A stretch of DNA of 64,000 nt from Plasmodium coatneyi (lineage: Eukaryota; Apicomplexa; Aconoidasida; Haemosporida; Plasmodiidae): the NCBI RefSeq assembly GCF_001680005.1, contig NC_033561.1, positions 1,229,594 through 1,293,593 of the forward strand. The letters run 5' to 3'. A program made the translations under genes and the position numbers. Below are positions 22,972 through 34,309 of this stretch, one piece after another; positions within the stretch are counted from its first letter, which is position 1, and each line of letters starts with the position of its first letter. The notes under the pieces are model-generated. The model was not told where the DNA came from. It did no database searches and saw only the letters and a program-made list of their open reading frames with translations.

Positions 22972-25470
22972 TTAGGAACTTGGATGGGGGCTGCTCAGAC
23001 GTGTAACTCTAAAACGTGCGGTTCCATCATAAGGGTGATAGTAGATGATTTTGACTTCTGGGACAATTGGTTCTTCCAAAAGAGCTGTACATTCATCCGT
23101 TACTTTAAGGGTGACTTCTTTCCATGAATCCCTAACATCCTTTAAGATCTCTTTAAATTCATCTCTGCTTAAATTTTCCTTTACAACAGATGTATAAAAT
23201 ATATCATTAACATGTTCGCGTTGTTCTTTAAAGTTATTACCAACTATTTTACTACATTTTTTCCATTTGTTCTTATATCCTGAGATAGTTTCGAAATTTT
23301 GTTTTTTTTTTAATTCTAAGAATTTTTTAAACAGACGTTTGTTAGCATTAATATATTTACTTCTTTCATTTAGGAATGATTGCCAGTAAAGAGAGATCAA
23401 TTCGTATTTTTTAGGAAATTTGTCCATTTCTTTCAATTCCTTATTTATTTCATAGTCGCTCAATCTTTCGTCAAAACAAGACATTTCGTAGCAGAAAGAA
23501 CTATTTTTATGCGTTCCGTAATTTTCTAATTTGTTCAATTCCCCAAATAACAATTTGTTCATTTCGTCCTCATCATCTATATATTCTTCCTTACCACGTC
23601 TTAATGATCTTTCCCTAGCTTTTGCTATTTCTTCTAGATATTCTATTTCTTCATACCCTGCCATGTGGAATTTATTTTCATCCCATGAACATAATGTATT
23701 TTGCTTCTCCATTTTCTTCCTTTGCTCTTTCATCTCATCTTTTAAAGATCTTTTGCGCTCCTCTTCTACTTGGTCTTCATATTCTTCTATTTTACCGAGT
23801 GGACCATTGTATACTTTTTTGCGCCTCTTATTTAATTTCTTTTCACTTTTTTTCTTCTCTTTCAGGAGTTCCTCTTCGGTTTTTTCTTCTTTTATTTCTT
23901 TTTTTCTCTTCTGTTCTTCCTTATCGTCACTATATGCATTCATATATGTGTTCACAAAGTAGGGATATTGACATATGGAAGCACTTACGACATAATTTGT
24001 TCTCTCCCCAAACAGTGGAAATGGCTGTTCAGCTGGTTGTTCAACTTCCTGTTGTACATTAGGAGCTCCTTCTCCCCCTCCCATTTCTCTACCTTCATCA
24101 ACATATTGTCTTTCTCCCTCAGGAGCATGTTCATTAACCTGAGCGCCTTCTGCTACTTCCTGAGAAACTTGTTCTTTAGGTACATCATAAAAGTATGCTC
24201 CTTCATGAACCATTTTTTCCTCTTCTTCTTTTAAATATCTTCCTCCTTCGGCAGTTCCTTCTTCCCTTTCAACAGGAGCTTCTTCTTCTCTTTCAACAGG
24301 AGCTTCTTCTTCTCTTTCAACAGGAGCGTCTTCTTCTCTTTCAACAGGAGCGTCTTCTTCTCTTTCAACAGGACCTTCTTCTTCTCTTTCAACAGGAGCA
24401 TCTTCTTTTTTTTCTTTTTTTTTTTTTTTCTTACCATTCTTATTTGTACGCTTAAAGCATTTCCAACAAGAGGTTACATTGGATTGGCTACCAGATATGG
24501 AGTCATCATCATCCTCCTCCTCCTGGACGTACTGAGCTGGTTGTTCAGCTTGTTCCCCTTCAGAAGCTACTTCCCTTTCAGCAGAATTTTCTTCCTTTTC
24601 AGTGGGAGCTTTTTCTTCTCTTTCAACAAAATTTTCTTCCCTTGCGTCGTCATGCTCTACTATCGACTCCTCCTGTGGATATACTTCCTCCCTTACTTCC
24701 TCTTCTTTCTCCGCTGGTCTTTCTTCATCTTCTTCTTCAGAAACTTCTTCTTCCTGTTCATCGTTCGAATATCCTTCTTCTTCGTATTCTTCATACATTT
24801 CTTCGGGGTGGTGTTTAGAGATTTCCTGTGGGTGGCTTTCATAGGCTTCTTCGGGGTGGCTTTCATAGGCCTCTTCGGGGTCCTCATATGCTTCCTCACC
24901 ATCTCCATGGTTCTCATCACCATCCTCATAATATTCGAGTTCCTCTTCCGATGGAGCAGTTTCTGTGTTCGCCTTTAAATTTCGGGCAATTCTGTTGCTC
25001 ACTTGTAATGTCGCAGCAGCGTTTTGGCTTGCGAAGTCATCCTGGTGCTGCAAGGTAGAAGGGCAGGAATAGTTTGTTAAACAAATAAAGTAGTGGCAGT
25101 AGATAAATTTATGGAAGAAAAGAAAAAGGAGGAAACGAAGGGTACATGTCACATTACATAAGATGTGTACAGTGTGTGCAGCACTTGCAAAATCCTGCCG
25201 GATATGCAACTATATATGTGCGCTAATGCGCCTTTCTCTTCTTTTTTTGTGTGTAGAACTTACCTTTAGAAAAATATAAGCAGCAACAAAGAAGAGCATA
25301 GCGGTTCTCTTGGTGAAGAACGATCCTGGTGTGCTCTTCTTTGCACCCACTCCACTTTCTGAACTTCGTACTGCCATTTCGTTTTTACCACTTTGGGATG
25401 ACAACGCTCCCTGTAGGGCACCGTTGTGTGTTGTTGTTGTTCTGTTTGAGTGTACCATGTTGATACACAT
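22972..25470 (-). CDS. Large repeat-rich PHIST-like exported protein, two exons
   Basis: Exon 1 is 25470-25264 (69 residues, ending in the hydrophobic AMLFFVAAYIFL, donor GTAAGT). Exon 2 is 25047-22972 after acceptor CTACCTTGCAG. The join is phase 0, giving about 760 residues. A PEXEL-like RNLKA follows at about residue 91; its fifth position is A, so it is not canonical. The body is extremely Glu-rich, with YESHPEEA and EREE(D/E)APV octapeptide repeats, an isolated Cys-bearing basic patch (SCWKCFKRTNKNGKKKK) and Lys/Glu coiled-coil stretches. The last 130 residues form a helical region with YKNKWKKCSK, L-S-R-D-E-F-K-E-I-L and D-S-W-K-E-V, matching the spacing of the PHIST domain. The protein is much longer than a typical PHIST because of the inserts. 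A second in-frame ATG four codons in could also serve as the start. Confidence 0.78.
24262..24410 (-). repeat. 24-base coding minisatellite in the PHIST-like gene
   Basis: Six to seven 24-base units (plus strand TTCTTCTCTTTCAACAGGAGC) encode P-V-E-R-E-E-x-A octapeptides. A run of Lys codons (24410-24433) borders them on the coding-upstream side. Unit-to-unit change is limited to one or two bases, so expansion is recent. Confidence 0.85.
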
Positions 25471-26806
25471 TCTATATATATATAAAATAACTTATCAATA
25501 GTAAATTGAAGGAAGGTATGGTACAATTTTAAAGAAGAATAAAGGAATGCAATACAGAAATATATAAGTGTGACGGCTTCTTATTTTATTTTTATCCTGC
25601 GTAGAATACTATTTACAATATGTAAAAAACAGTATACAATTATATTAGTTTGTCACTATTCTTTTCCTCTTTTTTCCCTAAATATAGTATTCCCTGTAAT
25701 GGGTGGGAAACAGTACAAAAATAAATCATGGTATGTTTTAAAAAGAAAGAGTGTACTCTAATTTATTAAATGTGTAATTGTACATTTTCTATTCAGTATG
25801 TATTTTGTATAGGCCTGAAGGGCTTAGTGAACACGTTTTATTTAACATGCACTTTTTCCATATTGCACAGCGGTTCATCAATTCGTAATTGTGTGTTTAT
25901 AGATCAGGGTTATAAGAGGGGTTTATTGTTGTTTTCATGTATGAGAGTCTGAAAGGATACATTATTTAATTTCTTCCTCTTTCACAATGAATAACAACGT
26001 ACATAGCATTGCATGCATATTACAGCAATATGTAACATTTTGTGCACTACCCATACGGCAATGCACCTAATGGTAAATATTGCATGGCCTAATATGAATG
26101 AGCGCGAATTTAGGGCGCGCCCAATTCTCTCCTCATACAGAGGTGTAGGTAAAGATCTTATTGCATGTATCGCACCGAAAAAATAAAAAGTTCTAATACC
26201 AATAAATATTTTATAAATTTTTTCCTTTGCGTTTTTAAATGATAAAATTGTATAACGTATTAATGCAAGTTTCGAAAAGAAGGGTGCGGTAGTCCAAGAA
26301 AAAAAAAGGGAGGAGTTGCTCTCTCTTATTTATTGGAAATAATGGATGCCTAATTCTTATAATGTGGGGTGGGCACATTGTACTTCAGTATGGTACTTAT
26401 TCCGTATATTCTACACGAAAATTTTTATTCCTTCCATAGTCAGGAAAAATTCAGCTAGTTATACTACTCTAACTAATCCATTTGTTTATGAACATAAGGT
26501 TGAATTAAGTATAGAATAATATTAAAATTATGAGGAGATAAATACACACATACATATATATTCTGCAGATTATTTGAATTATACCGTTGTTGATATTTAA
26601 TAAAAGTGAACAATTATATAAAAAAACTGTAAGAATAGGTATACACCTTCGGCCTCAGTTCTCACTCCTTCCTAAGGCATTACTGAAAATATCAATCATC
26701 TTAATAGGTTACAAATAGATTTAACAAAAATTTCTACATTAGTGACATAAATAGCAATCCCATTAGCCACATAATCCTTGTAATTATTATGAAAGAATGT
26801 CCGAAT
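25471..26806. other. Gene-free stretch upstream of the large PHIST-like gene
   Basis: The stretch probably includes the promoter and 5' leader of the minus-strand gene that starts at 25470. I see only short AT-biased frames. Confidence 0.55.
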
Positions 26807-27046
26807 ACTAAACCCTAAATCCTAATATCCTAAACCCTAAACCATAAATCGTAAAACCTAAACAATAAACCCTCAACCCTAAACCCTCAACTCTGAATCT
26901 TAACATCCTAAATCCTAAATCCTAAATCCAAACATCCTGAATCCTAAACCCTGAACCCTAAACCCTAAAACCTAAACCCTAAACCCTAGATCCTGAACCC
27001 TAAACCCTAAACCCTAAACCCTGGGAACCTAAACCTGGAACCCTAG
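26807..27046 (-). repeat. Internal telomere-like block 1
   Basis: About 240 bases of degenerate CCCTAAA / CCCTGAA heptamers on the plus strand, so the G-rich strand is minus. Near its right end there are runs of perfect heptamers (about 26960-27020); toward the left the units carry many changes. The orientation is opposite to the terminal repeat of this window. Internal telomeric sequence is well known from P. knowlesi chromosomes. Confidence 0.92.
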
Positions 27047-28979
27047 TGCAAGGCAGAAATGACCCGCACCCACTACCAGTTTTTGCGTTTTTCACGCTAA
27101 GAATGACATAAAAATTGTTATTATTATGCAGGACAAAAATGCAATTAAAGCAAATAAATAATACATACACATATGTTCGTGCAGCGGAATGGGGAAATGT
27201 AATTTGGGGTTGATTTGTCCTTCTGCATTTTTAATTTTTTTTTTGGTATATATTAATTTTTCAAATAACACAATTTGGAGTTTCTTTTATTGTATTTTGT
27301 TGTATGGATTCCCGACCGCGTCCCCTATTTCTATTACATTGTATGGCAACGCTGCGTGTTAAAATTTTAAATTGGAGTTTCCATTCTAGTTGTACATATA
27401 TATTTTTTTTGGTCTCTGTTAATTAAGAAAAGATGAATGCGTAAAAGTGGCTGACGAATAGAAAAGACAATAATATGACGCCTACCGCAATTCATACGAC
27501 CTTCAAAGTGAAGAAGGCATATACTGTCTGTTACATAAGAATTAGTACATGTTAAGAGACGTAATATATGGATGCGGTGAATAACTCCCTTAAAATTTTG
27601 AGTACTTCAGATGAAGTTCAATTTTATTCAAACACACACGTGTATTTATGAGGAGAACAAAATGTCCTTTTGCCGTTAGGAAGAAATTCATAGTTCCTTG
27701 AAAATGAGAGGAAACAATGATTGAACTACTATTCATTTAGTACATAACATGTGTTTTCTTTCACCGCTGGAAGGTGTTCTATAATTTTTGTTGCTAAATG
27801 TGTTTAATGATACATTTCTCCTCTTTAGGGGTCCCCCAAATTCAATTTTACCAAAAAAGGGGCATTTGTCTTTCAATAATTTATGAAATAAAAATATGGG
27901 TATATTAATATGTGTGTGTTCCTTTTTTCTGTGGAGATAACTGTATGTGTGGTAAAAGGAAACATGCCTCTGATTGGTCACACAAGTAGCCGAAGCTTAG
28001 GCTACTTTTACAACTTTGCAAAAGATGATTATATCACATATTTCGCGTGACATGTGACAATTACAAAATTGGTGAATTCGTTTTTTTTAAATATTAAGGC
28101 TTTCATATTTTTCTTTTTCCTTTTTTCCTTTTCTTCCTTTTGCTAATGTGCAACTTTATTCATGATGTATTAAGGTCTTTTCTTTTTTTTTTTTTTAAAG
28201 AATGAACATAATATATTGATTGAATTGGCTTGCGGAAAGAAAGAAAAGGAAGTGTAAGCACATAAATTTCACATTGAAGGTTTTATCTATTTTTAACACT
28301 ATTCGCGTAGAACTATTATAGTGGTACACTTCACCATTATGTAGTACTTCCTTTTTTCCAATCATATATATTCATGTGTACGTTTTTCTTTAACTTATAC
28401 GCGATATTGAAATTTTGAGGATTTATACCTGTTTGTATAATATTTTAATAAGAACAAGTGTTAAAATAACCACCACCACGCCCCCTTTGTTTTTTTTTCT
28501 CTTTCAATATGAAAATATGAGTATTAACAGAGGAAAAAGTCGAGGACGACGTTCCACTCTTTAAGAATAAAATGAAAACTACCTATTTTATTTTGGTTCT
28601 CCATTATGAAAAATTGCACGTCTTCGGACCTCAACTTTGTTTAACTGAATTAAAAAAAAAATGAGGTAAATTCCACACTTCACAGCATTTTACATTTATG
28701 CCTACATTAACGTTCATGCGATATTTTTGATGCAATAGAATTATGAATGGTAGAATAGTCCTAAGGATAAGGGGAAAGGAAGGGGGGCCAAACACGGAAT
28801 TAATTGAAGCAGTCAGAAGGGCGGATGCCATTCAATATCATTTAATCTGAAAGGATTTGTAATGAAAAAATTAAAATAAAACTAATTAAACTGAAAAAAA
28901 AGAAAAAAAAAAAAAAAAAAAAAAAAAAGCAGGAAGCCGTGAAAAAAATAAATAACGCGACGAAAAGGTTGCGTAAAAA
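27047..28979. other. Gene-free stretch
   Basis: AT-rich, with T runs (28080-28200) and an A run (28894-28928). I found no signal exon, domain or KIR-type signature on either strand. Confidence 0.55.
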
Positions 28980-29417
28980 TTAACACATGAAAAAAATCAT
29001 AAGGTTCACCAAAAGGTTCCCTTTAGTGTTTAAAGGAAAATAAAGGAAATTTATAAGATGAATAAAAATATTCAGGCGTATGAACAGGTAATAAACTCCT
29101 TTTTTGAAGTTTATTATATACACATGGGCACTCGGAAAGGATGTTTTTAAAAGGGGCGCGCTAATTGTAACAAAAAAATACACAAATGTGATAACACACC
29201 TGATATGATTTCCTAAAGCAGAAGTATTATCAGTGCTAACTAAATCCTTCATGTCTCTAATTAATAGTAAATGTAAAACATAGAGAGGTGGCAAAGGAAC
29301 ATGCTCGATGACACCCAAAAAAATTTGACCATTTGTCGTTACCATGAAGGGTAGTGTACCACGTTGCAATAACAGCAGGAACAGCAGCTTATACACTTTC
29401 AATCCTTTAAAATTCAA
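28980..29417 (-). CDS. Doubtful hydrophobic ORF
   Basis: A minus-strand frame of about 145 codons follows an acceptor-like TTCCTTTAG at its upstream end. Its first part (KLLFLLLLQRGTLPF) is signal-like, and it continues with a plausible non-repetitive segment. A donor-like CAG|GTGTGT occurs about 70 codons in, after which the frame turns into AT-biased hydrophobic noise. It may be an eroded exon. The frame has no ATG at its upstream end, and no family is recognised. Confidence 0.22.
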   Translation of the reverse strand: MNFKGLKVYKLLFLLLLQRGTLPFMVTTNGQIFLGVIEHVPLPPLYVLHLLLIRDMKDLVSTDNTSALGNHIRCVITFVYFFVTISAPLLKTSFPSAHVYIINFKKGVYYLFIRLNIFIHLINFLYFPLNTKGNLLVNLMIFFMC

Positions 29418-29673
29418 CTAAAGGAATAACCAATTACATATGAACTCACGTTTTTGGCACCAGCAGGGAATTCTGGAAAAAAGTTAAACAATTCGCAGGT
29501 GATGAAGATGCAATTTTTTGTTACCCCCCTCTGTGCTTGGGTTTATATTATTATGCTTTACTTTTGTACAAATTCTCATATACACCTGCTACCCCCTTTT
29601 TTATGTAAGAAATATACACTTACGGGAAGTGGAAAAAAAAAAAATAGTTAGCTCCCTTTTCCGATCTAAGATT

Positions 29674-29811
29674 ATGAAGAATATATTACTTCTTTTTGCT
29701 TCCTTCGCGCTTTTAATATCAACTGGTTGTAAAAAGCGGAAAAAAAAAAAACGCGAAACTCACAAAAGGGTGAAATTGCGTAGTAAATTTATGTATATTC
29801 TTAGTTGCTAA
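29674..29811 (+). CDS. Possible 45-residue secretory peptide or first exon
   Basis: The ATG at 29674 is followed by a textbook signal sequence (MKNILLLFASFALLISTG) and then by a Cys and a run of basic residues (KKRKKKKRETHKRVKLR). The frame closes after 45 residues. In this clade first exons of exported proteins look like this, but I find no donor that leads to a sensible second exon, so it is either a very small secreted basic peptide or a remnant. Confidence 0.3.
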   Translation: MKNILLLFASFALLISTGCKKRKKKKRETHKRVKLRSKFMYILSC

Positions 29812-30325
29812 TATTTATAAATAGAGAAATATATAAATAAAATTTTAATTTCATCAAATATCTGCGGTTGATTCATATGTAAAGATCAAGCAAGTTTCTA
29901 ATTTGCATAAAATTTATAATCATAAATATAGAAGGGGGCATAAATTTTTGGAACCAATTTATTTTTCTTTTTCTGTGCGCATCTAACCGGCTTACAAAAT
30001 CTCTTAACCATATACACCATTTGTGTGCACATCGAATCAAACTTTTTTCATTTTTTTCTTTTTCTTTTTTGCACACCTTATCTACTATTTGTTTTAGGGT
30101 GTACTATAGATTACCTGTGTAATGAGAAAAGAAATAAAAGAAAAGGGGGGAAAAAATTCTACGGTAACTATTGACACTTTCAATTTTTTTCTAGTTAAAT
30201 GTAAACGGAAAAAATAAAAATTGCGTATGGGTAGGAACATAAAAAATATTTGTAAAAGGGTTAGAAAAAAAAAAAAGTACAGCGGGTGTTGTATAAAAGT
30301 GTACACATAAAGTACCTTGTTCTAA

Positions 30326-30570
30326 TAAAAAAAAGAAAAGAATGCACATGTGCATATAAGTATAAGCACACATGTTTGCGGAATTCACTATCCGTGCGTT
30401 TGCACTTTCACACACACATGTACCAGAGGAAAACACAACAAACTTAGAAGCATCGCGTTACAACTTTTGGCCAATCGCCCGAATTGTGTGTGCCACCCGC
30501 ACCTTTTTTTTATGTGTTATCTTCTTAGAAAATTTTATATTTGGACATTTGGAACTATAGAATTTCGATT
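30326..30570 (+). repeat. Dispersed repeat A, copy 2
   Basis: This is the second copy of the roughly 240-base element at 21443-21685, in the same orientation, with about 85-90 percent identity by eye. It lies just before repeat B, and the pair precedes the KIR gene at 31585. Confidence 0.8.
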
Positions 30571-30587
30571 CCACTTTTTTGTGCGGG

Positions 30588-31035
30588 CACCGGAATGTTG
30601 TTAGACACTGTTGAACTATTGCATATATATTTTGTACTTACGAACACACACATCGGAAAAAAAAAGAAAAAAAAGAAAGGAATAAATAAAAAGGAAAGAA
30701 AAAAAAAAGAAGGAAGGAAAATGGACAACGACCGTGTGTATAAATCGGGCAGATGCAAAAATCGCAGGTGCAAAGAAGAAATTTAATAAAATGGACGCTT
30801 CTTACATATGTGAATGAATGAAAAAGAAGGAGGGGTAACCATGTTTGTTTTTGTGTGCGTGCACGTGCACCGGAATGTTGTTACACACTGTTGAACTATT
30901 GCATATATATTTTGTACTTATGGACACACACATGGGAAAAAAAAAAAGGAGGACGAGTGTATAAATTGCGCAGATGCAAAGAAATTTTGTAATGGACATT
31001 TTTATATATGTAAGAAAGGAAAAAAGAGGAGGAAC
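30588..31035 (+). repeat. Dispersed repeat B, two tandem copies
   Basis: Copies begin at about 30588 and 30868 with CACCGGAATGTTGTTA and share ACTGTTGAACTATTGCATA, TTTTGTACTTA and, further on, TGTATAAAT..G(G/C)GCAGATGCAAA. A third, partial copy lies at about 40931-41080. In each case the element ends 535-570 bases before the ATG of a KIR gene (31585 and 41651). Confidence 0.78.
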
Positions 31036-31584
31036 CACCACTTCACTATGAAACATTGTTCAGGGTGTTATAGTCTACATCCAACAACTGTCAACAGTAC
31101 AAGGTAATTTTTAAGAGCAGTGTGCAATTTGTTTTACAGGTTGTGTATTAATTTATTTATTTTATTTCATTCTGTTTTTTCTATACCATGGCGTAGATTC
31201 TCAACTTATCATCTTCCTCCCATCTATGTATATTGAACGAATTAATATACTTCACAGGCAAGTTACATATAAATTATAATATGTACATTCGTGTATAATC
31301 TAAATTTTCCAGTGAATTATACTTCATAAAAAGGAACGTGAGAAGGAATATATAAATATTTAAATAAAGAGGAGGAAGGAGTTCTCCATATGTGCGCTAT
31401 TATAGAATGTAGTTATAGTGAAGAATTGAAGTAGTATACTCATGTGTATATTCATTCAGAAATAGGGGAAGAAAACAAAGAAAATACAGGTGTAAGAGTG
31501 ACTATATATTATATTGGAGAATATACATATATAAATTAAGGAGGAGAATCTATACCAAAAATTTAGGAAGAAGGAAGAATAAAA

Positions 31585-34309
31585 ATGGCAACAGTAAGAA
31601 TAAATGTTATAAAACAATAAGAATAAACGTGGGTTGTCTCATATATAAGTATTTCATGTAAATATATAATATAATGAAGTATATATATGCGCGATATAAC
31701 GCATATGTACACTATTTATTCTGTGTATAGACAAACTGTTGGTGGGAGGGAAGCTCCCAATCCCGATATAAAGAACTAGAGAAGGCAGCAAAGGATAATA
31801 ATACATGTAAAGGTTGCAAGGAATCAAGAAAAAGCGTCTTAGAGGCTGCTGTGCAGGATTATAAGGGAGTGGAGAAGGAAGTTCCGAACATGATGAATGC
31901 CTGGTGTTATGTAAATACAAGAGACGAGAAGGACAAACCTATTTACTGTGACCTCTTTTACTACTGGCTAGGGGAAATCCTCTTCCGTGAAGTGAAGAAG
32001 GATGAATTCGCCCGCCGGGAAAAAATGAAAACGATTTATGAGAAGTTGCAAGATTGGAAAAAAATAGACAATTGCACAAGGACCCTCCCAAAGGTGACGC
32101 CAGAGGAGTTCGGACGCCTAAAAGCTCTGTACCACTATACACAGGACTACAGTCAGCTGGAGAATAAAATAAATACGGAAGGTGATCCATGTGCTGAAGA
32201 ATACAAAAAATTCCTGAAGGAAGCCAATGATACCTATATAGAGAGGGATGACAGGTGTAAGCGTCCGAACGCGAACACGGACGAATACTGCAAAGAAATA
32301 GGGAAAATAATAAGTGGCGCCGGTGAGACACTTAAAGACCCATCAGAAATATTACCCGAGTTGAAAAAGAAGCTGACTCCATTAGAAAGTGAAGAACCGA
32401 AGAATGTGACCGTAGAAACACACTCAGGTCAAAGTAAAAAAAAAAAGATGAAAGAAAAAAATACAAGGAGGTGCACCCCATATGCGCGCACCGTACCCCC
32501 GGTTTCAGTGATCCATGATAACATAAATGACTAATACCAATTATTCCCGTTTTCAGATAATGAACAACCTCAACAGCAAACTCCTCCTGCAGAAGGAACA
32601 TCGGGAGCCACCACTGGTGCAGTGGGTAAGTATATCCCAATAGATGGAGGAAAAAGTTCCACCTCCAGGAAGAATAAAGGGAAGGGTGTGAGGATGTAAG
32701 GAAAGAAAGAATCATGGAAAGAAGGATGGGTATAAGGGTATTAGAATGAAGGTTTAGTGTGTGAGAGTAGGGTCCTTTCCTAGGTTATAGAGCAACAATA
32801 TGGCCTGGTGTTTAGTAACTTAGGGTGTATGTGAACCCAGACTATCCTAGGTCAATAATATTCTCTATTATATTTTACACATTTATTTGTGCTCATTCCT
32901 CCATATCCAACAGGTGATGGAGGTGAAAAAGGTGAAACAGGTCCAACCGGTCAAACAGGTGCGGAAGGTGATACTGATCTTTCCACAGATATGGTCGCTT
33001 CAGTGCCCAAGTTGGAAGGTGACCTAAATGGTCCAGGAGATGTGAAAGGTCCCCATGGAGGTGATTCTGATAGTAGTACTCATACTGTTAATGATGAGCA
33101 GCAAGAGCAGGAACAACAGCAGGAACAACAACAACAGCAGGAACAGCAACAACAGCAGGAACAACAACAACAGCAGGAACAACAACAACAGCAGGAACAA
33201 CAACAACAGCAGGAACAACAACAACAGCAGGAACAACAACAGGAGCAGGTGCAGCAAGTAGTAAATAATGAGCACCCCGAACAGGAAACTCTACCTGCAG
33301 TACCAGGAGCAGCCGTACCAGAAGTAGAAACCGAAACAGAAGCGGAAGTATCAGCACCAGCACCTGTAGAAGCAGCACCTGAAGGAACACCACCTGCAGA
33401 AGGAACACCAGGTGCCACCACCAGTGTACTGAGTAAGTTCATACCTCAGCAGGGGAAAACAAAAAAGAAAAAAGAAAAGAAAAGGAAAGAAAGAAAAGGA
33501 AAAAGGAAGGAAGAAAGTGTAGAGCACAATACTGAGGATTGTACTTCAATACACCCCCCCATAGCATCCACTCAATCCAACCTTTTGAGGTCATTAATAT
33601 TCTCCATTACATATTGTATACTTTTTATTATTCATTTTTTTTAGACACACGTGAATCAGAATCTGCTCCTGCTGAAACGGCTACTCCAGCTCCCGTAGAG
33701 AAGAGTCCAGACAAATTCCCAGCTGCAGCACCAGGGAACAGCCTCGATGGTAAAGGTGATTCCAGGGGCAACAACGAGGGTGCTAGTTCTCCTCCTGTAA
33801 CAACCAAAGAACAAACAACACAATGCGTTACTAGGGAAACCCAAACAACACAACCCGCAGTAACGGAAACTGGGACATCTGGACAGAGTAGTAACATTGC
33901 TGTAGATCTAAAGATAGATCTAACTGTGGATACAGTTGCCCCAACCACTCCTATTGTATTTGCTACATGGTTTGTGACAGTATTTATCTACATTGCCTTT
34001 CTCTTATATAAGGTAAAATTGCTATTGTACAAATTCCTGTATGAATAGTACTATATAATTGCATTATTCCATTAAAAAGGGGAAAATGCAAAAAATAAGT
34101 TATTATGCGTGCGTGATACATGGTTTCCCACCCTTTCCTTTACACTCGCCCCTTCTTTTATTCAGTACACTTCATTATTCCATGAAAAGAAGAAACAGTC
34201 CCCTAAAAGTAAAAGAAGAAAGAGAAGATCTACCATCGAACGTGAATTGAACACACCATTAGCGTGGAGTGATTCAGCAACAGAATATTGCACAGAATGC
34301 GGCTCCTAA
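31585..34309 (+). CDS. KIR: KIR-type variant protein, six exons, with collagen-like and Gln-rich inserts
   Basis: Exons: 31585-31593, 31731-32433, 32557-32625, 32914-33432, 33645-34012 and 34166-34309. All splice sites are GT-AG and the phases close in one frame of about 603 residues. Exon 1 is only three codons (MAT), so it is the least certain part. Exon 2 is the Cys-rich KIR domain, with N-A-W-C-Y-V and CDLFYYWLGEIL. Exon 3 is a short Gln/Pro segment. Exon 4 has seven Gly-x-y triplets (starting GDGGEKGETGPTG), then Q-Q-Q-E repeats and Glu/Ala/Pro-rich sequence. Exon 5 ends in the membrane segment (FATWFVTVFIYIAFLLYK). Exon 6 is the basic tail starting YTSLFHEKKK, which stops early (CTECGS) and lacks the usual NIRY end. 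KIR proteins are variant proteins of infected erythrocytes. The gene is far longer than its neighbours because of the inserts. Confidence 0.85.
33098..33252 (+). repeat. 18-base CAA/CAG coding minisatellite
   Basis: Repeated GAACAACAACAACAGCAG units encode E-Q-Q-Q-Q-Q hexapeptides in exon 4 of the KIR gene. At least six near-perfect units are present. The same DNA yields Leu-only, Cys/Ser-only and Ala/Val-only frames, none of which is a gene. Confidence 0.9.

Noticed and set aside
33024..33442. Long frames in several phases across the Gln-rich repeat (Leu-only, Cys/Ser-only, Ala/Val-only)
   Set aside because: They are shadows of the CAA/CAG minisatellite in exon 4 of the KIR gene; only the Gln/Glu frame connects to the splice sites.
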